64,000 bases of DNA from Vulpes vulpes (GCF_048418805.1 NC_132788.1:103073694-103137693), one strand, 5' to 3'; positions 30,308-42,179 are shown, counted from the first letter of the stretch. The notes: generated by a model from the letters alone, not told the origin. Program-made: numbers and translations.

Positions 30308-30499
30308 TTTCCCCCCAAGATTTTATTTATTTATTTGACAGAGCACGCACACAGGCAGGGGGAGTGGCAGGCAGAGGGAGAGCAATAAGTAGATTCCCCA
30401 CTGAGTAGGGAGCCCAATGTGGGGATGGATCCCAGGACCTTAAGATCATGACCTGAGTTGAAGGCAGACACTTCAGTGACTGAGCCACCCAGGCATCCC
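30308..30499 (-). mobile_element. CAN-type SINE with TSD
   Basis: CTTACTTGCTTTTT / CTTACTTGCCTTTT flanks. Reversed body with GAGCACGCACACAGG and head GAGCCACCCAGGCATCCC. Confidence 0.88.
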
Positions 30500-30529
30500 A
30501 CTTACTTGCCTTTTAACATGCCTCGCAAT

Positions 30530-31680
30530 TTTTTGGGCGGGGGGTGGGGGGGTAAGTTTGACTTGATATGTTAGGGTAAAAGGATCAGCAGTAATAGGCC
30601 CTCAGTGTGTTTTAGTTTTTCTGGCTAGAGGTTAGCCTGTGTTTACTCGGTGCTGTAGCTACTGCGTGAGAAGCCAGAGTTTCCTCTGGTGACCCTATTT
30701 CTCTGGGTTCTTCTAGAGATTCCTTCAATCTGGGCTAAGACTAGCAACTCTTTTAACTGTAGTCTCCTTCATATTGGAGCCCAAGAAGGTCTTTTTCATT
30801 CTTCAGTTTAAGCAACAAGAGTTCCTTTATGTTTTTTAGTCCCCTGCTGCTTTTCTGAATTCAGGATAAAAGTGGATTTTTTTTTTTTAAAGCTTGCCAA
30901 TTTCTCCTTGAGAAAAAATAAATAAATAATGCTTCCTTAAGACAAGTTCCAGACTTATCCAAGATCATGGCAGATTTGAATATTTTACACTGATTAACCT
31001 GCTGTCCTCCACACACCACTGTAAGGTTGTCACTGGCCTACAGAAGACACAGATGAGAAGAGTGCTTACCTGCTGGAAAGACCGTTTGTCAGGTGCTGCC
31101 ACTAGTGGATCAGTTTGCCTGAGAGTGCAAGGAAGAGGGGTGTGTGGTTGTGGGTTTCTGTCTTCCATTTGCCCTCCTGAAATCCCAGCAGTGTTTCATG
31201 CAGTAATTGTGCGTGTGGTGGTGGTGGTGGCACTTGCACATCAATGTCCCACAGGCCTCAGTGAAAGTTTTCTGGGCTCATTAGTGAAGAGCAATCATTG
31301 CTTGGCATTTGCCTAGGTCTGGGGGAAGAAAAAAAAATGTGTACCCCAGAGGCCAGGCCCAGGAGGAGGAGAGATGAAAATGGAACTGTGTCTTTAATTA
31401 AGAGCCTTGGGAATCCAGCACAGCTACACTCTGTGCAGTCCCTCCATCCCATTAATTACAAGAGCAGAAGGAAACAATTCCCAGCTACACCTAAGTGACC
31501 TGGAACTCTTGGACCTCATTGCACTTCCCTGCCATTGTCAGGACAAACATCCTCTCATACTTGATCTTTCTGGAAGGCCTTCTAATTACACTCTTACCCA
31601 GTCTTCATGTCTCACTAGCTTTCTGTGCTTTGGGGCTTTCCAGCAGGAACTAGCTCTATCCTCTCTAATGTTTGAGTAAC
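30530..31680. other. Intergenic, no gene seen
   Basis: Moderately GC-rich, with a G-run (30536-30552) and a short (GTG)n (31213-31230). Small open frames carry no recognisable domains. Confidence 0.4.
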
Positions 31681-32169
31681 TCCAATCCACTCAGGTTACT
31701 CTCTAGGGAGCCAACGAGTGTCAGTTAAGTGCCTTGCACTAAATTCGACTTTGAGAAGAGAGTAAGACAGGGTAGCGTCTTCAAGGGAATAAAGCTCTAG
31801 GGGGAGAGACATGTAAACAATAAGATTGCTAGCATGGGCAGTTTATCCATTCAGGAAGTCCCAGGGAGGGGTTACTGACAATCAACCAAAGCCACATAGA
31901 GATAATGCAAGCTAAGTGTAGGCGGTTTGTGTATAGTGCTCAGGATCAGAATTGAATAAACATGCCAATCCTAGGTACAAAGGCACAGAAAAAACTCATT
32001 CTCTCACAGGTAAAAGGATTCTCTGAAATGGTAGATAAAACTGGAGAGGTGGGATATAGACCATATAATATGCAACATTGCATCAACATTTTATGTATCA
32101 GTCTCAAATGTTAACTGAAGTTGATGGAAATCCACAGATGTTTGATGAGATTTGCAGTTTAGAAAGGTA

Positions 32170-32540
32170 ACCTGGGCCCTTTAGTGGACTCTTTATATTT
32201 GCTGCATAGTAAACTACCCAAAACAGTGATTTAAAACCACCATCACATGGTTTATTGTTGCTTAACAGTTTGGGCAGGCTCCCTCATGTCTGCCATGGGC
32301 TGCCAGTTTGGCTTGCCAGCGCATTCACTCAAGGTGTCATCCTCCAACAGTCGAGATGGGGGCTGAACCTGCCCTGCCAGGTTTTCTTCAAGTCCCCTGT
32401 ACAAATTTTCTTCAGGTCCTGGTTTGTGTCATCTTTCCCTGCGTCCCACTGACAGTGCAATCACATGGCTGGGCCCAGAGGGGAGGGGTAGGTAATCAGT
32501 TATACAGAAGGGATGTGGGTACAGGAAAGAGAAGAAGTGA
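32170..32540 (-). mobile_element. MLT1-like (MaLR) LTR relic
   Basis: GCATAGTAAACTACCCAAAACAGTG, TTTAAAACCACCATC and GGTTTATTGTTGCTTAACAGTTTG recall the MaLR LTR pattern. Degraded. Confidence 0.4.
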
Positions 32541-33670
32541 TGGCCATTTTTGGAGACCCCACAGGGCCAATGTTTTGTAAAAGTCTAAATGAGAGAAGAG
32601 TTTTATAGGGATAACACATATAATAAATTGTACGTGCTTAAATATTTGGATAAGTTTTGGTCTATATGTACACAGCTCATGGTGGAGGTTCCCATGCCCT
32701 CTGGTGGAAGATGCAGAGATCTGAGCAGGTGTATGTCTGCCTTAGAATTACATGTGGAAACAGTACGTAGTATTTAGGCATGGAAACAAAGTGCAGGAAT
32801 GGGAGAAAATTTGGCTTACCAGTGAGAAGCTGATCACCCCCAGGAGACCAAAGCACATTTTTATGAGAATGAAATTCTTTGTACAGCTGCTAAGACCATG
32901 GTAATAAGCAGCTCCTGCCTGACGGGTCTCAAAAACCATAAATGTGGCTAATTTCCTTGGTTCCCATGTACTTATGGGACGAAGTAAACCCTGCAAGCTC
33001 TAATCACTGGCTCCATGTTTCTGTAGCTTGAGGTCTTGATGGCAGGTGAAAGCAGCACTTTCTAGCTAGGTTCTGCCCAAGACCCACCATTTAATTGTGT
33101 TTTAGAGAAATTAAGAGCCTTTCTAGTATATCTTTTCTGGGCATTGGAAATGATAGATGTTGTCTGTGGATGGCATCCTATCTGATTGGTTGATAGAAAT
33201 TCCTTTTAGTAGAGAAATACGATTCAGTTGGGTGATAGTGCCTTTGATCCTATGTATTTTCTTTGCTTGGGTGTGCCTCCAGTGGTTTGCAAGGGGATTT
33301 ATGATGAGGTCAGGCAATGGTCCTTGATGGAGTTGGTTTGACCATTAGATGGGACAAGAGTGTAGGGGTCCACATCCCTGAGACAAGGCCATAGAGACTC
33401 AGCCAACTTTGTATAAAAGAACCTCTTAGTCCTTCAGCTGGTGGGAGAAAGTGGACCTTATAGGCTGTTGGGACTTCCTTCTGCCTCAGACGTAGGGAGG
33501 ACAGAGATCCTCTGAGAAGGGAGGCCAGTAGGAAGAGAGATATATCTTTTCCCCAAAGCAATCCACTTGGAGACAGAATTCATAGGAATGTCTCACCTCA
33601 GAGATCAGCGGAGGACATTTTTAGATTACATAGCTGCAGTGATTTCTGTGAATCAGCATTCTGTGCTACT
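32541..33670. other. Intergenic, no gene seen
   Basis: No repeat head or domain recognised. Several short frames are without support. Confidence 0.35.
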
Positions 33671-33674
33671 GTTC

Positions 33675-33805
33675 CCCTTTTTGCAAAGTAGAGATAATTG
33701 GTAGTTTCTGCTTCCTTAAGGTGGTTGTGAAGATGAACTGAGTTAACACATGTATGTGCCTTAACTAATGGCCTGGCATACGTACTATGAGCACAAAACA
33801 GTCAA
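33675..33805. mobile_element. MIR-like relic
   Basis: GGTTGTGAAGATGAACTGAGTTAACACATGT, GGCCTGGCATACGTACTATGAGC follow a familiar MIR order. Confidence 0.55.
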
Positions 33806-34106
33806 TTTAGTAAGTATCTGCTCAGGATGTTCCATACACTTAGCATTGGAGGTAAAAGCAGGTAATAAGAACAAACAAGGTTCTTTTCCTCTGGTTCTTT
33901 TCACCAAGTGTTCATCTGTTTACTCAACAAATGTGCATTGGTGCTTCCATTCCTAACGTATGGCCTCCTGCATGCAATGACTCTTGACTAGAGACCAGTG
34001 TCTCAGGTCCATTCTATTCTGGGCCTTAGGAAAACTAGAGTCTTCCCCTCACTTCCTATCTCCTGCATTTTCCTTTCCTTGACTACTTTGTGTCATAGCA
34101 GACCGG

Positions 34107-34325
34107 GTGGTTCTCATCCAGGAGTGATTTTTGCCCCTCGGGGACATTTAGCAATGTCTGGAGACTTTTTTTTAATTTTTATGACTAGGATGGGGAGAAC
34201 GCCACTAGTATCCAGTGTACAGAGGCCACAGATGCTGCTAAACATCCTACAACATATAGGACAGTCTCCACCACAAATAATTATCTGGACCCAAATGTCA
34301 ACAGTACCTAGATTGAAAAACCTTG
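34107..34325 (+). mobile_element. Old DNA transposon relic (same family as 24915-25078)
   Basis: GGGGACATTTAGCAATGTCTGGAGAC, GATGCTGCTAAACATCCTAC, AATGTCAACAGTACCTAGATTGA. Better preserved than the copy in the ZNF317 3' UTR. Confidence 0.7.
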
Positions 34326-34455
34326 TGGTAGAGTAGTAATTTCTATGCTAGGCACTAGGAGAAAGAAGGCAATCAGATGCTGTTCCAGGCTCATTAGGAT
34401 GGTCCTGTCCTCTTGACTTCATCTAATTCTGCCCAGGTCACCAAGGAAGGGGTTT

Positions 34456-34532
<77 letters not shown>

Positions 34533-34537
34533 TTTCT
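34456..34537. repeat. (CTTT)n microsatellite from an L1 tail
   Basis: About 18 CTTT units next to the L1 3' end. Probably expanded from its A-rich tail. Confidence 0.95.
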
Positions 34538-34778
34538 ATATTTTTTTATTGGAGTTCAATTTGCCAACATATAGCATAACACCCAGTGCTCATCCCGTCA
34601 AGTCCCCCCTCAGTGCCCATCACCCAGTCCCCCTGTCCCCCTGCCCACCTCCCTTTCCACTACCCCCTTGTTTGTTTCCCAGAGTTAGGAGTCTCTCATG
34701 TTCTGTCTCCCTCACTGATATTTCCCATTCATTTTCTCTCCTTTTCTCTTTATTCCCTTTCACTATTATTTATATTCC

Positions 34779-35879
34779 TTAAATGAATGAAACCGTATAA
34801 CGTTTGTCCTTTTCCGATTGACTTACTTTAATCAGCATAATGCCCTCCAGTTCCATCGACGTCAAAACAAATGGGGGGTATTTGTCATTTCTAATGGCTG
34901 AGTAATATTCCATTGTATACATAGACCACAGCTTCTTTGAACATTCATCTTTCGATGGACACCGAGGCTCCTTCCACGGTTTGGCCACTGTGGACATTGC
35001 TGCTATAAACATTGGGGTGCAGGTGTCCCGGCGTTTCACTGCATCTGTATCTTTGGGGTAAATCCCCAGCAGTGCAGTTGCTGGGTCATATGGTAGCTCT
35101 ATTTTTAACTCTTTGAGGAACCTCCACACAGTTTTCCAGAGTGGCTGCACCAGTTCACATTCCCACCAACAGTGCAAGACGGTTCCCCTTTCTCCGAATC
35201 CTCTCCAACATTTGTTGTTTCCTGTCTTGTCAATTTTCCCCATTCTCACTGGTGTGAGGTGGCATCTTATTGTGGTTTTGATTTGTATTTCCCTGATGGC
35301 AAGTGATGCGGAGCATTTTCTCATGTGCTTGTTGGCCATGTCTATGTCTTCTTTGGTGAAATTTCTGTTTATGTCTTTTGTCCATTTCATGATTGGATTG
35401 TTTGTTTCTTTGCTGTTGAGTTTAATAAGTTCTTTAGAAATCTTGGATAGTAGCCCTTTATTTGATAGGTCATTTGCAAATATCTTCTCCCATTCTGTAG
35501 GTTGTCTTTGAGTTTTGTTGACTGTATCCTTTGCTGTGCAGAAGCTTTTTACTTTGATTAAGCCCCAGTAGTTCATTTTTGCCTTTGTTTCTTTTGCCTT
35601 CATAGATGTATCCTCCAAGAAGTTGCTGTGGCCAAGTTCAAAAAGGGTGTTGCCTGTGTTCTCCTCTAGGACTTTGATGGATTCTTGTCTCACATTTAGA
35701 TCTTTCACCCATTTTGAGTTTATCTTTGTGTATGGTGAAAGAGAGTGGTCCAGTTTCATTCTCCTCCAAGTGGCTGTCCAATTTTCCCAGCACCATTTAT
35801 TGAAGAGACTGTCCTTTTTCCAGTGGATAGTCTTTCCTGCTTTGTCAAATATTAGTTGACCATAGAGTTGAGGGCCCAT
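34779..35879 (-). pseudogene. L1 ORF2 C-terminal fragment (366 codons open)
   Basis: C-terminal domain of the L1 ORF2 protein downstream of the reverse transcriptase, open for 366 codons. It includes RMKLDHSLSPYTKINSKW, IREIQIKTT and TMEYYSAIRNDKYPPF. In the Cys-rich motif one cysteine is lost (KCWRGFGERG versus KCWRGCGEKG in the copy at 46621-47427), so it would be non-functional. The element is 5' truncated and lacks ORF1 and the endonuclease. Confidence 0.92.
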
Positions 35880-36051
35880 TTCTGGGTTCTCTATTCTGTT
35901 CCATTAATCTGATCTATGTGTCTGTTTTTGTGCCAGTAACACACTGTCTTGATGACCACAGCTTTGTAGTACAACCTGAAATCTGGCATTGTGATGCCCC
36001 CGGCTCTGGTTTTCTTTTTCAATATTCCCCTGGCTATTCGGGGTCTTTTCT

Positions 36052-36248
36052 TTTTTTTTTTTTTTTAAGAATTTATTTATTCATTAGAGACACACAATGA
36101 GAGAGAGAGAGAGAGAGAGGCAGAGACACAGGCAGAGGGAGAAGCAAGCTCCATGCAGGGAACCCAATGCGGGACTCAATCCTGGGACTCCAGGATCCCG
36201 CCCTGGGCCAAAGGCACACGCTAAACTGCTGAGCCACCCAGGGATCCC
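36052..36248 (-). mobile_element. SINEC nested in the L1
   Basis: CTATTCGGGGTCTTTTCT on both sides (36034-36051 and 36249-36266) is duplicated L1 sequence. Head GAGCCACCCAGGGATCCCC. Confidence 0.96.
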
Positions 36249-37121
36249 CTATTCGGGGTCTTTTCTGATTCCACACAAATCTTCAGATGATTTGTTCCAA
36301 CTCTCTGAAGAAAGTCCATGGTATTTTGATAGAGACTGCATTAAGTGTGTAAATTGCCCTGGGTAGCATTGACATTTTCACAATATTAATTCTTCCAATC
36401 CATGAGCATGGAATATTTTTCCATCTCTTTGTGTCTTCCTCAATTTCTTTCAGAAGCGTTTGCAGTTTTTAGGATATAGATCCTTTACCTCTTTGGTTAG
36501 GTTTATTCCTAGGTATCTTATACTTTTGGGTGCAATTGTAAATGGGATTGATTCCTTAATTTCTCTTTCTTCAGTCTCATTGTTAGTGTATAGAAATGCC
36601 ACTGATTTCTGGGCATTGATTTTTGTATCCTGCCACACTGCTGAATTGCTGTATGAGTTCTAGCAATCTTGAGGTGGAGTCTTTTGGGTTTTTTCTATAC
36701 AGTATCATGTCATCTACAAAGAGGGAGAGTTTGACTTCTTTGCCAATTTGAATGCCTTTTATTTCTTTTTGTTGCCCGATTGCTGAGGCCAGGACTTCTA
36801 GTACTATGTTGAATAGCAGTGTTGAGAGTGGACGTCCCTGTCGTGTTCCTGATCTTAGGAGAAAGGCTCCTAGTGTTTCCCCATTGAGAATGATATTTGC
36901 TGTGGGCTTTTCATAGATGGCTTTTAAGATGTTGAGGAACGTTCTCTCTATCCCTACACTCTGAAGAGTTTTGATCAGGAATGGATGCTGTATTTTGTCA
37001 AATGCTTTCTATGCATCTAATGAGAGGATCGTATAGTTCTTGGTTTTTCTCTTGCTGATATGATCTATCACGTTGATTGTTTTACAAGTGTTGAACCAGC
37101 CTGGCATCAGGGAAGGGGTTT

Positions 37122-38010
37122 CATGGAATGGTTTGAGGCTAAGACCTTATTATACCAAATAAAGTGATTTTTATGTAAGAGACAGGCAGTTTGTATCACA
37201 TCGTCAGGTACCTGCTGAGGAAGAATGCAGTTGGGTATAGCTTTCCAGAGTACAGGATCTTGCCAACAGATCTACCTTTTTGGCACAAGATGGGGATACA
37301 AATAAATAAATGCTATGTTCATAAATATGGTGCCCACTACTTTGTGCGAATCTCTATATTAGACAACACTAGTTTTCTATAATCACCCCAACAGTTATTT
37401 ACAAATAAAGAATTTGAGAGTAAATATTCTAATAAATGGCCAAGTTAGGATTCAAACATTGGAATCTGCCTGAGTCCAAATCTAGTGATCACCAAGAGGG
37501 TTCAACAGTCCTCAAATCAACCTAAGACATTTTGTGTTCTCAGTTCAAGAGAATCTACCATTCTACCCAATCTTGCTCAACCAGTATAAAGGATGCTTTG
37601 CCCTCTGAGTTCCCTGTTGGGGACAGTCTCTTCTGGGGCCATTTCCTGACCTAATCCTTAATCTCTAGGTTCAGGAAAGTTCTCTTCTGGTCTGTGCATA
37701 TCTGTCCTTCAGCATGGGGTACTCCTGAGGCTATTCAGAGGGCTCAGCTTTGAACAAGGCCTCTCTCCTGTGTGGCTTCCTTGGTGCCCTGAGTCTGCTC
37801 TGGAGATGCACTCATCCCCATGTAAACCCATAGCCTGTTCAACCCTCTCTAGTCGGTTTTTCCAACTCTTCTCTGCTGGTAATGGATCCCTCCCCTATGC
37901 TGTCCCTTTTGCTCTATGGCAGTGTAAGCTATTTTAGTTAATAGGGCTCAAGAGATGGGAGCTGTTCACAATCTCTGTACCTTTTCATGGCCAAATTAGA
38001 CCTTGCTGGA
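37122..38010. other. Intergenic, no gene seen
   Basis: Mixed unique-looking sequence. A weak MIR-like phrase lies around 37430-37480. No supported gene. Confidence 0.4.
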
Positions 38011-38017
38011 CCTTATG

Positions 38018-38240
38018 GATCATGATGGTTAACATTTACTGAGTGCTTATGCCAGACACTGTTCTGAGCAATAGTGTGTGTAACATTTAATCCCCACCAG
38101 ATCTCTTCAGGAAATGTACTGTGATCATTATTACAGATGAGGGCAGAGGCACAGAGAAGTAACTTGTGTAAGATGGCACCATTGTGATTAATGGCAAATT
38201 TTAACTCAGAGCCCTCTCAGCCACTGTGCTATGCTGCTTC
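38018..38240 (+). mobile_element. MIR element
   Basis: TTACTGAGTGCTTATGCCAGACACTGTTCTGAGC, ACATTTAATCC, ATTACAGATGAGGGCAGAGGCACAGAGAAGTAACTTG. Well-ordered MIR core. Confidence 0.85.
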
Positions 38241-38795
38241 TCAAAATATGGCCAGTGCTATGAAAACTGGACTGGTAGGAGGTTGGTGGTCAGGGTAGGC
38301 TTCTGAAGAACTGACAGTTTTGATTTGAAGCCCGGATGTGAGAAGGAGCCAGGCACATGAAAATTTGGCCAAGTGTGCACCAGACGAGGAAGAGAGCAAA
38401 TAGATTGCTTCTTACATGGATTGACAAAGACCAGGATTTTCTTTCACTTAAAATAGACATTACAATGAGTTTCCTAAAGAAGTTTCTTATTAACATCCTA
38501 AGTATAGGTTAATGGCCACCACCAAAGCAAGATTCAATAAGTAAAATTTTATGAGGTGAAGGAGGTCAGTATGAGACTATCCAGATAGGTAATGGTTTCT
38601 ACACTGAGACCAGGGAAACCATGGTCCAGCATTGATGGTGCTAGAAGCTAGAACATAACCGAGAAGGGTAAAGATGAGTCAGTAGCATGAAACACTTGTC
38701 ACTCTTCTCCCCAGTGCACTCAATGACTTGCCTTTTCCCTCGATGGTTACAAAAGTCTGTGTCCTTGAAATAGTGTATTTTCACAAGAATTTTAG

Positions 38796-38976
38796 TTATT
38801 GGTTGACCATTCTTTTTCTTGGATACTTTTGATGTGCTTCAAGTCTGCCTTTGGTTCGGTAATGTTTTTCTTTCAGTAAATCATAAATAATATTTATGTT
38901 CTGTCTTAAGATTACATATTCAGGAACACCAGTTATCAGCACTTTGGATCTCTGTTGTCTGTCCTTAACTTTGGTT
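38796..38976 (-). pseudogene. Possible L1 ORF1-like remnant after the OR
   Basis: The frame after the receptor stop reads KVKDRQQRSKVLITGVPE and AHQKYPRKR, which resembles the RRSNIRIIGVPE...HxVPxK stretch of L1 ORF1 (RNA-binding region). Short and weak. Confidence 0.35.
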
Positions 38977-38979
38977 ATC

Positions 38980-39918
38980 TCACGGAGAGTAAGCTCCACT
39001 CCTGAAAAGTCTCCTCAGAGCCCCTTTCATGTCCCTGTTCCTCAGACTATAGATGAAGGGATTCAGCATGGGGGTAACCACCGTATACATCACCGAGGCT
39101 ATTGAGCCCTTTCTGGAGGGATGGGTTGTTCCAGAAGTGAGGTAGACCCCAAGGCCTACACCATAGAACAAGGAGACAACCAAGAGGTGAGACCCACAGG
39201 TGGAAAAGGCTTTATACTTCCCTGCAACCGAGGAAATGCCCATTATGCAGGAGATAATTTTCGAATAAGAATAAAGGATCCCAGTCAGAGGAATAACACC
39301 CAGCAGGCCACTTACAAAATACAGCAGGATGTCATTGACGAGGGTGTCAGAGCAGGCAAGCTTGAGGATCTGAGTAAGTTCACAGAAGAAGTGGGGGATT
39401 TCTGTCTCTTTGCAGAAGGACACCCTCAAAACCATCAAACTTTGCAACAAAGAATACGTAAGGCAGATTAACCAAGAAAGCAGAAGCAGGAGGACACAAA
39501 GGCAAGGGTTCATAATGACTGTGTAGTGCAGGGGGTGACAGATGGCCACAAACCGATCATAGGCCATCACTGTCAGTAGCAAATTATCTAGTCCAGCAAA
39601 AATCATGAAAAAATACATCTGGGTAAGGCAGCCTTCATACGTGATGCTGTTGGTCTGTGTCTGGATGTTCACTAACATCTTGAGGACGGTGGTGGAGGTG
39701 AAACCGATGTCACTGAGGGACAGATTGGAGAGGAAGAAGTACATAGGGGTGTGGAGGTGGGAGTGCAAGCTGATGGCCAGGATGATGAGCAGGTTCCCTA
39801 TAACACAGACTAGGTACATGTAGAGGAACAGCCCAAAGAGGAGGGGCTGCAAGTCCACATCTTCTGAAAGGCCCAGAAGGATGAATTTTAAAACAGCTGT
39901 TTGGTTCCCTGCTTCCAT
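38980..39918 (-). CDS. Olfactory receptor, family 7 (subfamily unassigned)
   Basis: An intact 312-residue single-exon odorant GPCR on the minus strand. Seen: NQT glycosylation site at residue 5, IGNLLI in TM1, LHTPMYFF in TM2, MAYDRFVAICHPLHYTVIM after TM3, FCELTQILKLACSDTL in the second extracellular loop/TM5 start, SYSKI in TM5, KAFSTCGSHL in TM6 and NPFIYSLRN in TM7. The frame is open 27 codons further upstream, but that part crosses a good splice acceptor (AG at 39937-39938), so the ATG at 39918 is chosen. It lies between ZNF317 and the OR7D2-like gene. Similar in parts to OR7G and OR7D. I cannot place it as a one-to-one ortholog of a human gene, so it may be carnivore-specific or lost in human. 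Confidence 0.9.
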   Translation of the reverse strand: MEAGNQTAVLKFILLGLSEDVDLQPLLFGLFLYMYLVCVIGNLLIILAISLHSHLHTPMYFFLSNLSLSDIGFTSTTVLKMLVNIQTQTNSITYEGCLTQMYFFMIFAGLDNLLLTVMAYDRFVAICHPLHYTVIMNPCLCVLLLLLSWLICLTYSLLQSLMVLRVSFCKETEIPHFFCELTQILKLACSDTLVNDILLYFVSGLLGVIPLTGILYSYSKIISCIMGISSVAGKYKAFSTCGSHLLVVSLFYGVGLGVYLTSGTTHPSRKGSIASVMYTVVTPMLNPFIYSLRNRDMKGALRRLFRSGAYSP

Positions 39919-39936
39919 AGGCCTTATGGAGATTGC

Positions 39937-39955
39937 CTGGAAAAAGGCAAGAATA
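39937..39955 (-). other. Predicted 3' splice acceptor of the minus-strand OR
   Basis: On the minus strand TTCTTGCCTTTTTCCAG|GC, 18 bases before the ATG. A strong pyrimidine tract. Confidence 0.6.
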
Positions 39956-40032
39956 ATGTTAATAACAAAATAAGAGTGTGCCATACATTTCAAACTCATG
40001 AGGTCTTATGTCTTACCTAAGAGTCATGATTT

Positions 40033-40218
40033 CTTTTTTTTTTTTTTAAAGATTTTATTTATTTATTCATAGACACAGAGAGAGAGAGAGGCAGAGACAC
40101 AGGCAGAGGGAGAAGCAGGCTCCATGCAGGGAGCCCAATGTGGGACTCGATCCCAGGACCACAGGATCACGCTCTGAGCCAAAGGCAGATACTCAACCGC
40201 TGAGCCACCCAGGCATCC
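40033..40218 (-). mobile_element. SINEC insertion
   Basis: T-run, TTATTTATTTATTCATAGACAC, AAGCAGGCTCCATGCAGGG and head GAGCCACCCAGGCATCCC. It lies upstream of the minus-strand OR. Confidence 0.93.
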
Positions 40219-40219
40219 C

Positions 40220-41290
40220 TGTGCAAAGATTTTATAGATAATAACTGCTCCATTGCTGTCCCAATTTGTCACTCTATCACCATCATCATGATCAAGATGC
40301 CATTATATGCTTCAATCCCAAAGACTAAATCAGACACCCCTCCCCCATTCATTCTAATTATATTGTGCAAATTTATATTGTAGCTCCTTCCATTTCTTTA
40401 GGTTAGAATGACTCTGCCTTTCCTATTTCATTTTCATTTCACATCCCAAGCACTAAGCACAGTACCTGGTACTCTCTATATATTTTGGTTGAATGAGTGA
40501 CGGAAGAAATTTTCAGGTAGAGGCAATTCCCTAACATAAAATCCTCTAGCCAGGAACAGACTCCATTTATCATGACGGCTTTTCAATTGAACATAAAGAG
40601 AATAAGAGCCCTAGCTTGTATTTCACCCTGTTTAAAAAAAAAAAAAAGAAGTAAGCCTTAGTTTACATTTGAATATTCAGCCTCTGTGACAGGAGGGAAT
40701 TTCAAAACACAGAGGCAGTTGTCTTCAATTTTATATACACTTAAGAAAAAGTATATGCAAAATTCCTAAGCAGAAGAAGAGTGAAAGATTACAAGAAATT
40801 AGATCAGTTGTTTAGAGTACATACAATAAACTATGTGTTTAGAGATGAACCAAGGGGAAGAAGCTGTAAAATAAGTCAGGATTCCCCAGAAACACAGAAC
40901 TAACTAACAGATCTGCAACCTGTTTATACAGTTGGAGTCTGAAGGCCTGAGAACGAGAGCTGATGGCCCTGGTTCCGGTCTGAAGCCTGGCAGGCTTGAG
41001 TTCCAGGAAGAGCTGATGTTTCCATTCCAGCCTGGAAGCAGGGGAAAGCCAGCCTGGAAGCAGGGGAAAGCCAGCCTGGAGGCGGTCAGGCAGGAGTAAT
41101 GATCTCTTACTCAGCCTTTTTGTTCTATTCAGACCTTCAATGGATCTCATGAGGCCCACCCACATCAGAGAGGGCAATCTGCTTCCCTCAGTCTAGGGAA
41201 CCAAATGGCAATCTCACCCAGAAACACTCACACACATGCACACACACAACCAGATTTGACCAAATATTTACCATCACAGAAGCGTAGAGA
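40220..41290. other. Intergenic upstream of the minus-strand OR
   Basis: No coding gene. A MIR-like tail lies near 40450-40500 and a GC-richer tandem repeat at 41029-41090. A promoter for the receptor could lie here but no motif decides it. Confidence 0.35.
41029..41090. repeat. Short tandem duplication (23-bp unit)
   Basis: GCCTGGAAGCAGGGGAAAGCC unit repeated twice with a third partial copy. Confidence 0.85.
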
Positions 41291-41307
41291 TTTTATCTGG
41301 TGATTTC

Positions 41308-41482
41308 TTTTTTTTTTTTAAAGATTTTATTTATTTATTCATGACAGACATAGAGAGAGAGAGAGAGAGGCAGAGACACAGGCAGAGAGAGAAGTAGGCT
41401 CCCTGCAGGGAGCCCGACGTGGGACTCATCCCACCCCGGGCCAAAGGCAGGCGCCAAACCGCTGCGCCACCCAGGGATCCCC
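41308..41482 (-). mobile_element. SINEC insertion with TSD
   Basis: TATCTGGTGATTTC at 41294-41307 and 41483-41496. Head CGCCACCCAGGGATCCCC is close to consensus, with a small internal deletion. Confidence 0.95.
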
Positions 41483-41667
41483 TATCTGGTGATTTCAACT
41501 AAAAGGTAGCAGCAGCCTACAGAACTAAAAAACTCTCCACCTGGCTGCAGCATTAAGGAGTCTGATTGTGAATCGGGAGTAATGTCCACTGCCTGCAGGC
41601 CTCTGATGGGAGGCAGATAGAACTCCAGCAAAGTGTTGGAGATCCTTGCTTTGTCTCTGAGTATGTG

Positions 41668-41720
41668 TTGTTGTTGTTGGTGGTGGTGGTGGTGGTGGTG
41701 GTGGTGGTGGGATTGCGTGA

Positions 41721-41772
<52 letters not shown>
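41668..41772. repeat. Compound (GTT)(GGT)n(GT)n(GA)n microsatellite
   Basis: Successive TTG, GGT, GT and GA runs. Likely highly variable. Confidence 0.95.
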
Positions 41773-42179
41773 CAGAGTGAAAGATCTGATTTAGAGCAAA
41801 TTTTTCAGATATGAAATGAGTATAATCCCCCTAGATGACAAATGCAAATTTGATTGCTTCAGGATTCCATGGATCATGGAAAACAAATGAGAGGAACTTT
41901 GCTAGTGGGAGCATCTGAGACCCTCCATGCAATTGGACATGGGGATTCAAGAATGGGTGAGGATGGCAGTGCTACAGGACTTATACACAAAGATTGGTAT
42001 TTAGGGAGAATCTGACTGTCTTAGGTAGCAAAATGGCAACATAAACTTTCACTGGACACCTAAACTCACCAAAGAGGCTTTAATTCAGGTCCTCATAGCT
42101 TCTCATCTGGGCTACACCTACGTGGCACCCTCATAGCCCATTATGCAGGGGAAGTCAGAATGGCTCCCATCTCATCATT

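Larger units (their letters stand above)
34456..37110 (-). mobile_element. 5'-truncated LINE-1 (about 2.65 kb with a nested SINE)
   Basis: 3' UTR at the left, ORF2 C-terminal half to the middle, and ORF2 reverse transcriptase region at the right (the catalytic motif reads FVDD instead of FADD). Target repeat GGAAGGGGTTT at 34445-34455 and 37111-37121. The tail is a long (CTTT)n tract, i.e. AAAG repeats on the sense strand. It is split by a SINE at 36052-36248. Confidence 0.95.

Noticed and set aside
39919..39999. 27-residue N-terminal extension of the minus-strand receptor
   Set aside because: It crosses a good splice acceptor, and family 7 receptors start with MEAGN-like sequence right at 39918.
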